Assembly: GCA_013697055.1 (NCBI GenBank)
Contig: JACCXK010000219.1
Location: forward strand, 1-41,165
Length of the DNA stretch: 41,165 nucleotides
Reading direction: 5' to 3'
From: Alphaproteobacteria bacterium
GTDB lineage: Bacteria; Pseudomonadota; Alphaproteobacteria; Micropepsales; Micropepsaceae
Shown here piece after piece: positions 23,193 to 32,380 of this stretch. A program made the translations under genes and the position numbers. Below the pieces are notes generated by a model that was given only the letters and a program-made list of their open reading frames with translations, made no database searches and was not told the origin of the DNA. Position 1 is the first letter of the stretch; every line of letters begins with the position of its first letter.

Positions 23193-26100
23193 ATGGCTTT
23201 CAAGCGCAAGTACTGGCTTGCCTGTGGCGTTGCGTTTGCCACGTTGCCCCCCCTTACCGCCGCCGCAGAGCCGCGCAGCATCAACATCCCCTCGGAAGAA
23301 GCCGCGAAATCGATTCCCGAATTTGCGCGCCAGGAAAATATCCAGATCATCGCGCCGGTCAGCCAGCTGCACGGCATCAAGACGCAGGCCGTATCCGGCA
23401 ACCTGGAGATGGAAGAGGCCCTGGCCAGGCTGCTGGTCGGCACCGGCCTGGAAGTGGCCAGCAATGACCGCGCCACCATCGTCCTGCGCCGTGCGGTGGC
23501 GGCCGCGCCGGCCCCCACTATCTCCGACATCGCCGGTGCGGGCCCCGCGCCATCGGAAATCATCATCGTCACCGGCAGCCGCGTCATCTCCGACATCGCC
23601 TACGCGCCGACACCTGTCACGGTGATTTCCGCCGCGCAGCTGCGCGCCACCACGCCCACCAACCTGCCGGACGGGCTCAACAAGCTGCCCATCTTCCAGG
23701 GTTCGCAGATCATCGGCCGTCCCGGCGATGGCCAGCAGAATTTTTCCAGCAACACGCTGAACCTGCGCAATTTCGGCGTCCAGCGCACCCTGGTGCTGCT
23801 GGATGGCCACCGCGCCACGCCGTCGAATTCCGATGGCTCGGTGGATGTCGATACCCTGCCGCAAATGCTGATTTCACGGGTGGACATCGTTACCGGCGGC
23901 GCCAGCGCCGTCTATGGCTCCGATGCCGTGACCGGGGTGGTAAACTTCGTCCTCGACAAGAAGCTCAGCGGCCTGAAGCTTGACGTCAACAGCGGCATCT
24001 CCACCTATGCCGACGCCGCGAGCATCAATGTCGGCGCGGCCGGCGGCACGGACCTGTTCGGTGGGCGTGGCCATATCGAAGCGGCGCTGGAATATCGCCG
24101 CCGCGATCCGGTCAACCAGTCAGCCCGTCCCTATGGGCCGCCGGCCAACTTCGGCGCCCTGGTGGGCACCGGCACCGCCGCCAATCCCTTCAACACCATT
24201 GCCAACGGCCGCCGTCCCAATTCCAGCTTCGGCGGACTCATCCAAGGGTGCGTTCCAACGTGTCCGGGCGCCAACCAGCAGCAATTCGTTGCCACCGGTG
24301 TGCTGGGCCCGTTCAATCCCGGCATTCCCGGCGCCACCGATGCCAATGGCAATCCCACCGCCGGCACCAGCAACCTGAATTCGGGCGGCGACGGCGCCTA
24401 CAGTCCCTATGGCCAGGTGTTCAACGGTTACCGCCAGGCCACGATCTTCAGCCGCTTCAGCTATGACCTGGCCGACAATGTCACCTTCTATCTTCAGGGC
24501 CAGGGTTCGGAGGCTTACAGCTTTGGCTGGTACTTCCCCCAGAAGATCCAGCCCGGCGCCGGCCAGGCGGACCTGTTCTACAAGAACAATCCCTTTCTGC
24601 CGGCGGCGGTGCAGGCGCAGCTTGGCAACAACGGCACCAATCCGTTGCAGCTGGCCAATGCCAGCCCGGCGGTGCAGCCGTCCAACACGTTCCAGCTTGG
24701 CGAATTCCTGGTGGGCAATGGCCAGACCGAGACCAACGCCACGGGCAGCGTCAACCGCGTGTTGAGTGTCCAGGCGGGATTGGACGGCACCGTCATGGCG
24801 GGCCGCTTCGGCTGGAATCTTTTCTACACCCATGGCGAGAACCGCCTGGCAGTGGACCTGATCAACAACCAGAATCTGCAGAACATGTATGCGGCGGAAG
24901 ATGCGGTGCTGAAGCCGGATGGCACCGTGGCCTGCTACGCGGCGACGCAAAGCCTCACCGCGGCGCGCTATGCGGGATGCGTGCCGATCAACCCCTTCGG
25001 CCCCACCGCCGTGACCCAGAATGCCTTCAACTATGTTTTCCAGACCACGAATTTCCACCAGACCAATATCCTGGACAATTTCGGCGGCAGCATCGCGGGC
25101 AAGATAGCGGATGACTGGGCCGGCCCCATCACGGCCGCCTTGTCGGGGGAAATGCGCCTCAACAGCTATGACATCAGCACCAATGTGCCCTCGAGCACCT
25201 TCGTGGACTGTACGGGCCTGCGCCTGTGCAATGCCACGCTTCCCAGCTATTCCCAGGCCGTGCTGCAGCCGGTCCATGCCAGCCAGAATGTGTGGGAACT
25301 GGCGCTGGAAGGCGACGTGCCGGTGATCAAGGATGTGCCGCTGGTCCAAGCCTTCAACCTCAACCTGGCGGGCCGCTATACCCATTATTCGGTGTCCGGC
25401 CCGGCCCAGACCTGGAAGATCGGCTTCAACTGGAACGTCGTGGACACGCTGCGCTTCCGCGGCACCACCTCGATCGACATCCGCGCGCCCACCCTCGACG
25501 ATCTGTTCCGCCCGGCGACCCTGTTGCAGAACGTTTTCACCGACCTGCATGTCGATCTGCCGGATGGCACCCATTATGCCGGCACCACCACCTTCAGCAC
25601 CCAGGGCAATCCCCGTCTGGTGCCGGAAGTGGCGCGGGCCTACACCGTGGGCGCGGTGTGGACGCCGGACTTCGTTCCCGGCCTGAGCATGTCGCTGGAC
25701 TATTACCGGATCCACATGTCCAACGCGATTGGGCAGATCGCGCCCTCGACCACCATCCAGACCATCTGCGAGCAATCCGGCGGCGCCTCGATCTATTGCG
25801 CCAACTACCAGCGTCCCGGACCGTTCGGCGACCGCACCATCGCCAATTTCGCCACCAGGCTTCTCACCTTCAACCTCAACACCGCCTCCACCCGGACCGA
25901 AGGCTGGGACTTTGAAAGCAATTACCGCTGGCAGATGGCGGACCTGGCGGAAGGATGGAAGGGCGCCTGGACGGCCCGCCTGCTGGCGACCTATCAGCCG
26001 GTCATCAACAAGTCGGTGCTTTTCCCCGGCGCGCCGTTCACCCGCATCCCCGATTCCAGCACCCGTGTCACCACCTTTTTGAACTACACGCTGGATGACT

Positions 26101-26414
26101 GGAGCGTCGGGCTGGAAGACAGCTGGGTGTCCGGCTTCAGCCAGGTGGCGGGGCCTGTCACGCCGGCCATCAACAACTGGGTCAGTCCCCATGTGCATTC
26201 CTGGAATCAGTTGGACCTGAACATCTCGCGCGATTTCAGGATCGAAGGCGCCGGCATGACGGCCTATTTCGTGGTCCAGAACCTGTTCAATGCGCTGCCG
26301 GCCTATGTTCCCAACGGGACCATCGGCCAGTGGTATCCGGTCTATACGTCCGGCTATAGCGTCCAGAGCCCGATGGGCCGCTATCTCTCGATCGGCCTCA
26401 AGGCCAATCTGTAG
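23193..26414 (+). CDS. TonB-dependent receptor with STN signalling domain
   Basis: 1073 residues, outer membrane. A signal peptide (to about residue 25) is followed by an STN domain at about 28-95 (SINIPSEEAAKSIPEFARQE, MEEALARLLVGTGLEV). That domain contacts FecR-type anti-sigma factors. A linker and a TonB-box-like EIIIVTGSRV come next. The plug has TPVTVISAAQLRATTPTNLP, LRNFGVQRTLVLLDGHR and GGASAVYGSDAVTGVVNFVL, then a large 22-strand barrel ends YLSIGLKANL. With the upstream sigma and FecR genes it makes a classical trans-envelope signalling unit. The ligand is unknown; receptors of this group often carry oligosaccharides or plant-derived compounds. It is closely related to the next receptor. 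Confidence 0.95.
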   Translation: MAFKRKYWLACGVAFATLPPLTAAAEPRSINIPSEEAAKSIPEFARQENIQIIAPVSQLHGIKTQAVSGNLEMEEALARLLVGTGLEVASNDRATIVLRRAVAAAPAPTISDIAGAGPAPSEIIIVTGSRVISDIAYAPTPVTVISAAQLRATTPTNLPDGLNKLPIFQGSQIIGRPGDGQQNFSSNTLNLRNFGVQRTLVLLDGHRATPSNSDGSVDVDTLPQMLISRVDIVTGGASAVYGSDAVTGVVNFVLDKKLSGLKLDVNSGISTYADAASINVGAAGGTDLFGGRGHIEAALEYRRRDPVNQSARPYGPPANFGALVGTGTAANPFNTIANGRRPNSSFGGLIQGCVPTCPGANQQQFVATGVLGPFNPGIPGATDANGNPTAGTSNLNSGGDGAYSPYGQVFNGYRQATIFSRFSYDLADNVTFYLQGQGSEAYSFGWYFPQKIQPGAGQADLFYKNNPFLPAAVQAQLGNNGTNPLQLANASPAVQPSNTFQLGEFLVGNGQTETNATGSVNRVLSVQAGLDGTVMAGRFGWNLFYTHGENRLAVDLINNQNLQNMYAAEDAVLKPDGTVACYAATQSLTAARYAGCVPINPFGPTAVTQNAFNYVFQTTNFHQTNILDNFGGSIAGKIADDWAGPITAALSGEMRLNSYDISTNVPSSTFVDCTGLRLCNATLPSYSQAVLQPVHASQNVWELALEGDVPVIKDVPLVQAFNLNLAGRYTHYSVSGPAQTWKIGFNWNVVDTLRFRGTTSIDIRAPTLDDLFRPATLLQNVFTDLHVDLPDGTHYAGTTTFSTQGNPRLVPEVARAYTVGAVWTPDFVPGLSMSLDYYRIHMSNAIGQIAPSTTIQTICEQSGGASIYCANYQRPGPFGDRTIANFATRLLTFNLNTASTRTEGWDFESNYRWQMADLAEGWKGAWTARLLATYQPVINKSVLFPGAPFTRIPDSSTRVTTFLNYTLDDWSVGLEDSWVSGFSQVAGPVTPAINNWVSPHVHSWNQLDLNISRDFRIEGAGMTAYFVVQNLFNALPAYVPNGTIGQWYPVYTSGYSVQSPMGRYLSIGLKANL

Positions 26415-26522
26415 ACAGTCGAGGCGTCCTCGCTTCAGCAATAGCAACCGCGCACGCGAACGATATCAAAAAGGTATCGCCCGGCATGGCGGATTTGTGA
26501 TCCCCCGCCCGTCTAGGTCCCG

Positions 26523-26562
26523 AAGAGCCTTCAACAGAAGGCCGTAACATGTCCCAGGGGGA
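26523..26562 (+). promoter_or_regulatory. Leader hairpin and strong RBS of receptor 2
   Basis: AAGAGCCTT at 26523, a perfect GCCTTC-AACA-GAAGGC stem-loop (26527-26542) and CAGGGGGA (26555-26562) precede the ATG at 26567. This is the counterpart of 23152-23190. The rest of the 26415-26522 gap holds a small CGAGG-CGT-CCTCG stem and no gene. Confidence 0.5.
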
Positions 26563-26566
26563 ATCC

Positions 26567-29551
26567 ATGGCTTTGAAGATCCGGTATCTGCTCGCTTGCA
26601 GCGCGGCTGTTGTTGCACTGCCTCATGCTGCACTTGCTCAGACCAAGGTTGCTGCGGCGCAGAACGTCGAGTCGGTGGTCGTGACCGGCAGCCGCGTTGT
26701 CTCCGACGCCGCCAATTCGCCCACGCCCCTGACCATCGTCTCGACGGAAGACCTGGCGCTGACGACGCCCACCAATATCCCGGACGGCCTGAACAAGCTG
26801 CCGATCTTCCAGGGTTCGCAGTCCATCACCCGCCCCGGCGACGGTCAGCAGAATTTTGCCTCGAACACGTTGAACCTGCGCAATTTCGGCGCCCAGCGCA
26901 CCCTGGTCCTGCTGGATAATCATCGCGTCACGCCGTCCAATTCCGACGGCACCATCGATATCGACACCCTGCCGCAGGCGCTGATCAGCCGTGTCGACAT
27001 TGTCACCGGCGGCGCCTCTGCCGTGTACGGCTCGGACGCGGTGACCGGCGTGGTCAACTTCGTCCTCAACAAGAAGTTCGACGGCTTCAAGGCCGACATC
27101 AACACCGGCATTTCCACCTATGCCGATGCCATGAGCTACAAGCTCAGCGCTGCTGCTGGCACCGACCTGTTCGGCGGCCGCGGCCATTTCGAAGGCGCGA
27201 TCGAGTATCGTCACCGCGATCCGGTCAACCAGTCGGCCCGCCCCTATGGCCCCACCATTCTCACCGCTCCGGCGGGCGAAGCGGGCACCGGCACGGTGGC
27301 CAATCCCTTTAACAGGATCGAAAATGCCCGCCGCCCGAACTCTACCTTTGGCGGCCTGGTGCAGGCCTGCGTTCCGGCTTGCCCGGCGGCGAACATGCAG
27401 CAGTTCGTCTCCAATGGTGTGCTCGGTCCGTTCAATGCCGGCATTGCCGGCGCGCGAGACGCCAATGGCAACCAGACGGTCGGCACGGGCAATTTCAACT
27501 CGGGCGGCGATGGCGCCTACAGCCCCTATGGCCAGGTGTTCAATGGCTATCACCAGGGTTCGGTGTTTGGCCGCTTCAGCTATGACCTGGCCGACAATGT
27601 CACCTGGTATGTCCAGGCCCAAGGCTCGGAAGCGCAAAGCTTTGGCTGGTACTTCCCGCAGAAGATCCAGCCCGGCGCCAACCAAGCGGCGATTTTCTAC
27701 AAGAACAACCCGTTCCTGCCGGCCGCCGTGCAAGCGGCGCTGGGCAACAACAACACCAACCCGCTCCAGACCAGCGGCACGACGCAGCCGTCCAACACCT
27801 TCCAGCTTGGCGAATTCCTGATCGGCAATGGCCAGACCGAGACCAATGCCACCGGCAGCGTCAACCGCGTGCTGCAGGTGCGGACCGGCTTCGACGGCAC
27901 CTTCATGAATGGCCGCTTCAACTGGGACGTGTTCTACACCCATGGCGAGAACCGCCTGGCGGTCGACCTGATCAACAACCAGAACCTGCAGAAAATGTAT
28001 GCATCGCAGGATGCGGTGTTGCTGCCGAACGGCACGGTGGGTTGCTATGCCGCCACCCAGCCCGTGACGGCGCAGGCCTATCAGGATTGCGTGCCGATCA
28101 ATCCCTTCGGCCCCACCGCTGTGACTCAGTCCGCCTTCAAGTACAGTTTCGAAACGACGAATTTCCACCAGACCAACATCCTGGACAATTTCGGTGGCGC
28201 CGTCGCCGGCAAGGTGCTGGACGGCTGGGCGGGACCGATCACCGCGGCCCTTTCGGGCGAAATGCGCTTCAACACCTATGACGTGAGCTCGAACGTGCCC
28301 TCGAGCACCTTCGTGAACTGCACGGGCCTGCGTATCTGCAATCCCTTGCTGCCCAGCTACGCCCAGGCGATCCTGCAACCGATCCATGCCGCCCAGAATG
28401 TGTGGGAAGTGGCGCTGGAAACGGCAATCCCGCTGATCAAGGACGCTCCGCTGATCCAGAACTTCGACCTGAACCTGGCGGGCCGTTACACCACCTATTC
28501 GGTGTCCGGCTCGGTGCAGACCTGGAAGGTCGGCTTCAACTGGAATGTCGTGGACAGCTTGCGCTTCCGCGGCACGACCTCGATCGACATCCGCGCACCC
28601 ACGCTGGACGATTTGTACCGTCCGGCGACCTTGCTGCAGAACGTCTTCAACGGCGATCTGCACTTCCCGGCGGGTTCGTCGCTGCAGAATTACACCACCA
28701 CCTTCAGCAGCCAGGGCAATCCCAACCTGGTGCCGGAAGTGTCGCGCACCTACACGGTCGGCGCGGTGTGGACCCCGGACTTTATTCCGGGCCTGACCAT
28801 GTCGCTCGACTATTTCCGCATCCACCTGAACAACGCCATCGGCTCGATCGCACCCAGCAACACCATCCAAAATCTGTGCGAGGCTTCCGGCGGCACCTCG
28901 ATCTATTGCAACAACTACCAGCGGCCGCTGCCGTTCGCCGATCGCACGATCGCCAACCAGGCGACCAGGTTGTTCACCTTCAACCTCAACACCGCTTCGA
29001 CCTCGACCGAAGGCTGGGACTTCGAAACCAACTATGGCTGGGCGGCGTCGGACCTTATGGAGGGCTGGAATGGTAATTTCAACGGCCGCCTGCTGGCCAC
29101 CTACCAGCCGGTCATCAACAGGTCGGTGCTGTTCCCGGGCGCGCTGTTTACCCGCACACCCGATCCCAGCACGCGCTTCACCTTCATGCTGAACTACACC
29201 CTGAACGACTGGACTGTGGGTCTTCAGGACACCTGGGTGTCGGGCTTCAGCCAGGTTGCGGGTCCGGTCCTGGGCCTCAATCAGTCGCCGCTGGCTCCTG
29301 CGGGCCTCAACAACTGGGTCAATCCCTATGTGCACTCCTGGAACCAGGCGGACGTGAACATCTCGCGCAACTTCGTGCTGGATGGGGCGGACATGTCGGC
29401 CTATTTCGTGGTGCAGAACATCCTCAACGCCCAGCCTGCTTATGTGCCTAACGGGACCATTGGCCAGATCTATCCGACCTATCAGTCGGGCTATAACGGC
29501 CAAAGCCCGATGGGCCGCTACTTCACGATCGGCCTCAAAGCCAATCTGTGA
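26567..29551 (+). CDS. TonB-dependent receptor without STN domain (tandem duplicate)
   Basis: 994 residues from the ATG at 26567, chosen over the ATG at 26549 because CAGGGGGA directly precedes it and the same MA(L/F)K start occurs in receptor 1. After the signal peptide (to about residue 25, LPHAALAQ) the chain goes straight to the TonB-box-like region ESVVVTGSRVV, so the STN domain of receptor 1 is absent. Plug and barrel match receptor 1 segment by segment (LRNFGAQRTLVLLDNHR, GGASAVYGSDAVTGVVNFVL, ending YFTIGLKANL). It should import a related ligand but cannot itself signal to FecR. A terminator follows. Confidence 0.95.
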   Translation: MALKIRYLLACSAAVVALPHAALAQTKVAAAQNVESVVVTGSRVVSDAANSPTPLTIVSTEDLALTTPTNIPDGLNKLPIFQGSQSITRPGDGQQNFASNTLNLRNFGAQRTLVLLDNHRVTPSNSDGTIDIDTLPQALISRVDIVTGGASAVYGSDAVTGVVNFVLNKKFDGFKADINTGISTYADAMSYKLSAAAGTDLFGGRGHFEGAIEYRHRDPVNQSARPYGPTILTAPAGEAGTGTVANPFNRIENARRPNSTFGGLVQACVPACPAANMQQFVSNGVLGPFNAGIAGARDANGNQTVGTGNFNSGGDGAYSPYGQVFNGYHQGSVFGRFSYDLADNVTWYVQAQGSEAQSFGWYFPQKIQPGANQAAIFYKNNPFLPAAVQAALGNNNTNPLQTSGTTQPSNTFQLGEFLIGNGQTETNATGSVNRVLQVRTGFDGTFMNGRFNWDVFYTHGENRLAVDLINNQNLQKMYASQDAVLLPNGTVGCYAATQPVTAQAYQDCVPINPFGPTAVTQSAFKYSFETTNFHQTNILDNFGGAVAGKVLDGWAGPITAALSGEMRFNTYDVSSNVPSSTFVNCTGLRICNPLLPSYAQAILQPIHAAQNVWEVALETAIPLIKDAPLIQNFDLNLAGRYTTYSVSGSVQTWKVGFNWNVVDSLRFRGTTSIDIRAPTLDDLYRPATLLQNVFNGDLHFPAGSSLQNYTTTFSSQGNPNLVPEVSRTYTVGAVWTPDFIPGLTMSLDYFRIHLNNAIGSIAPSNTIQNLCEASGGTSIYCNNYQRPLPFADRTIANQATRLFTFNLNTASTSTEGWDFETNYGWAASDLMEGWNGNFNGRLLATYQPVINRSVLFPGALFTRTPDPSTRFTFMLNYTLNDWTVGLQDTWVSGFSQVAGPVLGLNQSPLAPAGLNNWVNPYVHSWNQADVNISRNFVLDGADMSAYFVVQNILNAQPAYVPNGTIGQIYPTYQSGYNGQSPMGRYFTIGLKANL

Positions 29552-29558
29552 GGCCCTT

Positions 29559-29585
29559 CAGCTGAGGGAATCCAGCTGAGGGAAT
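29559..29585 (+). repeat. Tandem 13-bp direct repeat
   Basis: CAGCTGAGGGAAT occurs at 29559-29571 and again at 29573-29585, a 14-bp period, between the receptor stop codon and its terminator. It could be a slippage product or part of the terminator leader. Confidence 0.6.
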
Positions 29586-29593
29586 AAAGGGTC

Positions 29594-29639
29594 GGCCGGC
29601 TTCTTCCTCCCCTGGGCGGGGCCGGCCGTTTCCTTTTTT
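29594..29639 (+). terminator. Rho-independent terminator after the TonB receptors
   Basis: GGCCGGC (29594-29600) pairs with GCCGGCC (29621-29627) with a 20-nt loop, followed by GTTTCCTTTTTT (to 29639). It separates the receptor operon from the DsbA-like gene. Confidence 0.75.
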
Positions 29640-29701
29640 GGACGGCAGTTGCAGGAATACGGGAACCGGGAGTAGGCATAGGCGCCTGACCCGGGGGACC
29701 C

Positions 29702-30382
29702 ATGAAATCGCTGCTGCTTGCTTTGCTGTTGCTGGCCCCGCTTGCGGCGCTCGCCGCGCCGGTTGATCCCGCCGATCAGAGCCGGATCGAACAGGCCTAC
29801 CAGGCCAGGATCGACGCCGACAAGGCTGCCGCCGGCGACAAGCTTATCGCCAGAAACACCGACGCCTTGTTTCACAATCCCGCCTCCGGCTTCCTGGGCA
29901 ACCCGAACGGCGACGTCACCATCGTCCAGTTCTTCGATTACGATTGCGGCTTCACCAAGCGGGCCGAGCCGCGGGTGGAAGCGCTGCTGAAGGCCGATCC
30001 GGGGGTGAAGCTGATCACCCGCGAGTTCACCATCGAGCCGGCGGAGTCCTCGCCCATCGCGGGACGGGCGGCTTTGGCGTCCATCGCCCAGGGCAAATAT
30101 GCCGAATATCACCAGGCGCTGCTGATGGCGCCGGAACACCCGCTGCCGACGCCGCGCGTGTTCGAGATCGCCAAAAGCGTGGGGTTGGACGTCGAACGGC
30201 TGAAGAAGGACATGGAAGCGCCCGCGATCTATGCCCAGATCATCGCCAACTTCAACCTGGCGCGGGCCTTGCGGATCTTCCAGACGCCCACCTTCATCAT
30301 CGGCGGCCATATCGTCACCGAGCCATCGGCCCAGATCGATTTTCCCAGGCTGGTCGCCGCGGCGCGGGCGAAATCTCCGTGA
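29702..30382 (+). CDS. DsbA-family thioredoxin-fold protein lacking the second active-site Cys
   Basis: 226 residues with a signal peptide (LLALLLLAPLAALAAP); GGGGGA precedes the start. The thioredoxin-like core begins GNPNGDVTIVQFFDYDCGF and has the cis-Pro loop IFQTPTFIIGGHIV. The expected CxxC active site reads C82-G-F-T85, so the second Cys is Thr (codon ACC). No other Cys is present in the mature protein, so it cannot form the normal intramolecular disulfide. It may act as a monothiol isomerase or chaperone, or bind its partner. It is coupled to the amine oxidase gene by a GTGA overlap, which suggests a role in making or keeping that Tat-exported enzyme or its cytochrome. Confidence 0.88.
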   Translation: MKSLLLALLLLAPLAALAAPVDPADQSRIEQAYQARIDADKAAAGDKLIARNTDALFHNPASGFLGNPNGDVTIVQFFDYDCGFTKRAEPRVEALLKADPGVKLITREFTIEPAESSPIAGRAALASIAQGKYAEYHQALLMAPEHPLPTPRVFEIAKSVGLDVERLKKDMEAPAIYAQIIANFNLARALRIFQTPTFIIGGHIVTEPSAQIDFPRLVAAARAKSP

Positions 30383-31959
30383 CCGCGCCCAGCCGCCGCA
30401 GCCTGTTCCAGATGATCGGCGTGGTGGCCGGCAGCGCCGCCATGTATCACGCCATGACAGAGCTGGGCTATGCGGAAGGCTCCAGCTTTGAAGGCCCCAT
30501 CAAGCTGTCGCGTCCGCCGGCCGGCAGCTCGGTGCTGATCCTGGGCGCAGGTGTGGCGGGCATGGTGGCGGCGATGGAGCTGCGCGACGCCGGCTATCAG
30601 GTGCGGCTGCTGGAATATAATGCACGGCCGGGCGGGCGGAACTGGTCGCTCTACGGCGGCGACACTTATACCGAGCTGGGCGGCGCCACCCAGCAGGTCC
30701 GGTTCGATCCCGGCCAGTATCTCAATCCGGGTCCCTGGCGGCTGCCCTTTCATCATCGCGGCATTTTGCATTATGCGCGGCGGCTGAACGTGGCGATGGA
30801 GCCCTTCATCCAGGTCAATTACAATGCCTATGTCCATTCCGGATCCGCTTATGGGGGCAAGCCGCAACGCTACCGCCAGATACAGGCCGATTTTCACGGC
30901 CATGTCGCCGAGCTGTTGGCCAAGAGCGCCAAACAGAACGCGCTCGACCAGGCTGTGACCAAGGAAGATCGCGAAATCCTGATGCAGGCGCTGCAGGGCT
31001 GGGGCGCGCTGGACCAGAATTATGAATACAAGAAGGGCTTCGCCAGCTCGATGCGGCGGGGCTTTGACGTCGATCCCGGCGGCGGCATCAAGTCGGTGAC
31101 GTTGCCGTCTGAACCGTCGGCGCTTAGCGACCTGTTGCGCTCCGGCCTGTGGTCGGGGATCGCCGCCGGCCACAATTACGAACTGCAAAGCACCATCTTC
31201 CAGCCCAGGGGCGGCATGGGGATGATCGGCAAGGCGATGGGCGCCGAGCTGGGTCCGCTGATCGAATACAATTGCAAGGTGACCGACATCCGCCAGGACG
31301 GGCAGGGCGTCACCGTCAGCTATGTCGACAGCCGCAACGGCGGCGGGCGGCGCACCGCGCAAGCCCAGTGGTGCATCTGCACCATTCCCACGCCCATCCT
31401 GGCCCAGATTCCGATGAATGTCGGTCCCAGGATGAAGGCGGCGATCGACCAGCTTCCTTATCTGGCCGCGCTGAAAGTCGGCCTGCAGTTCAAGCGCCGC
31501 TTCTGGGAGGAAGACGAACAGATTTACGGCGGCATCACCTATACCAGCCTTCCCAGTACCACCATCAGCTATCCGATGTGGGATTACTACGCCAAGGGCA
31601 AGGGTGTGCTGCTGGGCGCCTACACGTTTGGACGGCCTGCTTATCTCGCCGCGTCGAAATCGCCGGAAGAACGCATCCAGGATGCGATGCGCGACGGCGC
31701 AAAAATTCACCCGCAATATCCGGCCGAATATGAGAATGGCGTGGCCGTGGCCTGGCATCGGGTGCCCTGGGCGATGGGCTGCCAGGGCGCCTGGACCGAT
31801 GAAAGCCGCGAGCAGCATTACAACAATCTCTGCGCCCTGGATGGCCGCATCGTGCTGGCCAATGAACATGCCTCGCGGCTGGCGGGCTGGCAGGAAGGTT
31901 CGGTGACGTCGGCGCTGGATGCAGTGACGCGGCTGCACGCGCGGGTGGTGCAGCCATGA
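30379..31959 (+). CDS. Tat-type flavin monoamine oxidase family protein
   Basis: 526 residues. The start is placed at the GTG at 30379, which overlaps the DsbA-like stop and gives the twin-arginine N-terminus APSRRSLFQMIGVVAGSAAM (RR at 6-7). The FAD motif GAGVAGMVAAMELRDAGY starts at about 56, followed by LEYNARPGGRNWS and PRGGMGMIGKAMG. The C-terminal FAD/substrate region includes GCQGAWTDE and LANEHASRLAGWQEGSVTSA. The fold covers amine, amino-acid and nicotine oxidoreductases; the substrate is unknown. Since a c-type cytochrome gene overlaps its end, it may be a dehydrogenase passing electrons to that cytochrome, as described for the nicotine enzyme NicA2, rather than an O2-using oxidase. 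Confidence 0.9.
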   Translation: MTAPSRRSLFQMIGVVAGSAAMYHAMTELGYAEGSSFEGPIKLSRPPAGSSVLILGAGVAGMVAAMELRDAGYQVRLLEYNARPGGRNWSLYGGDTYTELGGATQQVRFDPGQYLNPGPWRLPFHHRGILHYARRLNVAMEPFIQVNYNAYVHSGSAYGGKPQRYRQIQADFHGHVAELLAKSAKQNALDQAVTKEDREILMQALQGWGALDQNYEYKKGFASSMRRGFDVDPGGGIKSVTLPSEPSALSDLLRSGLWSGIAAGHNYELQSTIFQPRGGMGMIGKAMGAELGPLIEYNCKVTDIRQDGQGVTVSYVDSRNGGGRRTAQAQWCICTIPTPILAQIPMNVGPRMKAAIDQLPYLAALKVGLQFKRRFWEEDEQIYGGITYTSLPSTTISYPMWDYYAKGKGVLLGAYTFGRPAYLAASKSPEERIQDAMRDGAKIHPQYPAEYENGVAVAWHRVPWAMGCQGAWTDESREQHYNNLCALDGRIVLANEHASRLAGWQEGSVTSALDAVTRLHARVVQP

Positions 31960-32333
31960 TGCGCGGTTTTTGTGTTGTGACTTTACTAATGGCGGTCCCG
32001 GCTTCCGCCGCCGACACGCCCGACATGCGCGGCGCGCCTTTCGCGATGCAGGGCGGCGAGGCGGTTTATCGCGGCGTCTGCCAGGGCTGCCACATGGCCG
32101 ATGCCAAAGGCGCGTCCGGCGCGGGCACCTATCCCGCGTTGGCGGGAAACCCCAAGCTGGCCGAACCCGGCTATGTCCTGTCCATGGTGATGAACGGCCA
32201 TCGCGGCATGCCGCCGTTTGGGGGCCAATTCAGCAACGGACAGGCGGCCGATGTGGTCAACTTTGTCCGCAGCCATTTTGGCAATCATTACAAGGGCAAG
32301 GTCACGGAAGCGGACGCCCAGGCGTTGCGCTAG
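31956..32333 (+). CDS. Periplasmic class I cytochrome c
   Basis: 125 residues, with an ATGA overlap with the amine oxidase stop codon. A signal peptide ends near VPASAAD. The heme-binding motif is C42-Q-G-C45-H46, and GHRGMPPFGG supplies the likely Met ligand. The C-terminal helix NGQAADVVNFVRSHF is typical of small single-heme cytochromes c. It is the probable electron acceptor of the amine oxidase, given the tight coupling. Confidence 0.92.
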   Translation: MMRGFCVVTLLMAVPASAADTPDMRGAPFAMQGGEAVYRGVCQGCHMADAKGASGAGTYPALAGNPKLAEPGYVLSMVMNGHRGMPPFGGQFSNGQAADVVNFVRSHFGNHYKGKVTEADAQALR

Positions 32334-32380
32334 TTGCCAGTCCGGTCCGGCTCTGGCTGAATAGACCGCAAGGGTGATCC

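Noticed and set aside
24120-26447. Open frame of about 775 codons antisense to receptor 1
   Set aside because: It mirrors the receptor gene on the other strand. Its composition is what GC-rich codon bias produces (Gly/Arg/Ala/His/Val-rich), and it has no recognisable domains or ribosome binding site.
26531-29503. Open frame of about 990 codons antisense to receptor 2
   Set aside because: Same reason as for receptor 1. The two antisense frames resemble each other only because the sense genes are duplicates.
29944-30378. Upstream extension of the amine oxidase frame into the DsbA-like gene
   Set aside because: It is an out-of-frame shadow of the DsbA-like gene; the Tat signal starts at the GTG at 30379.
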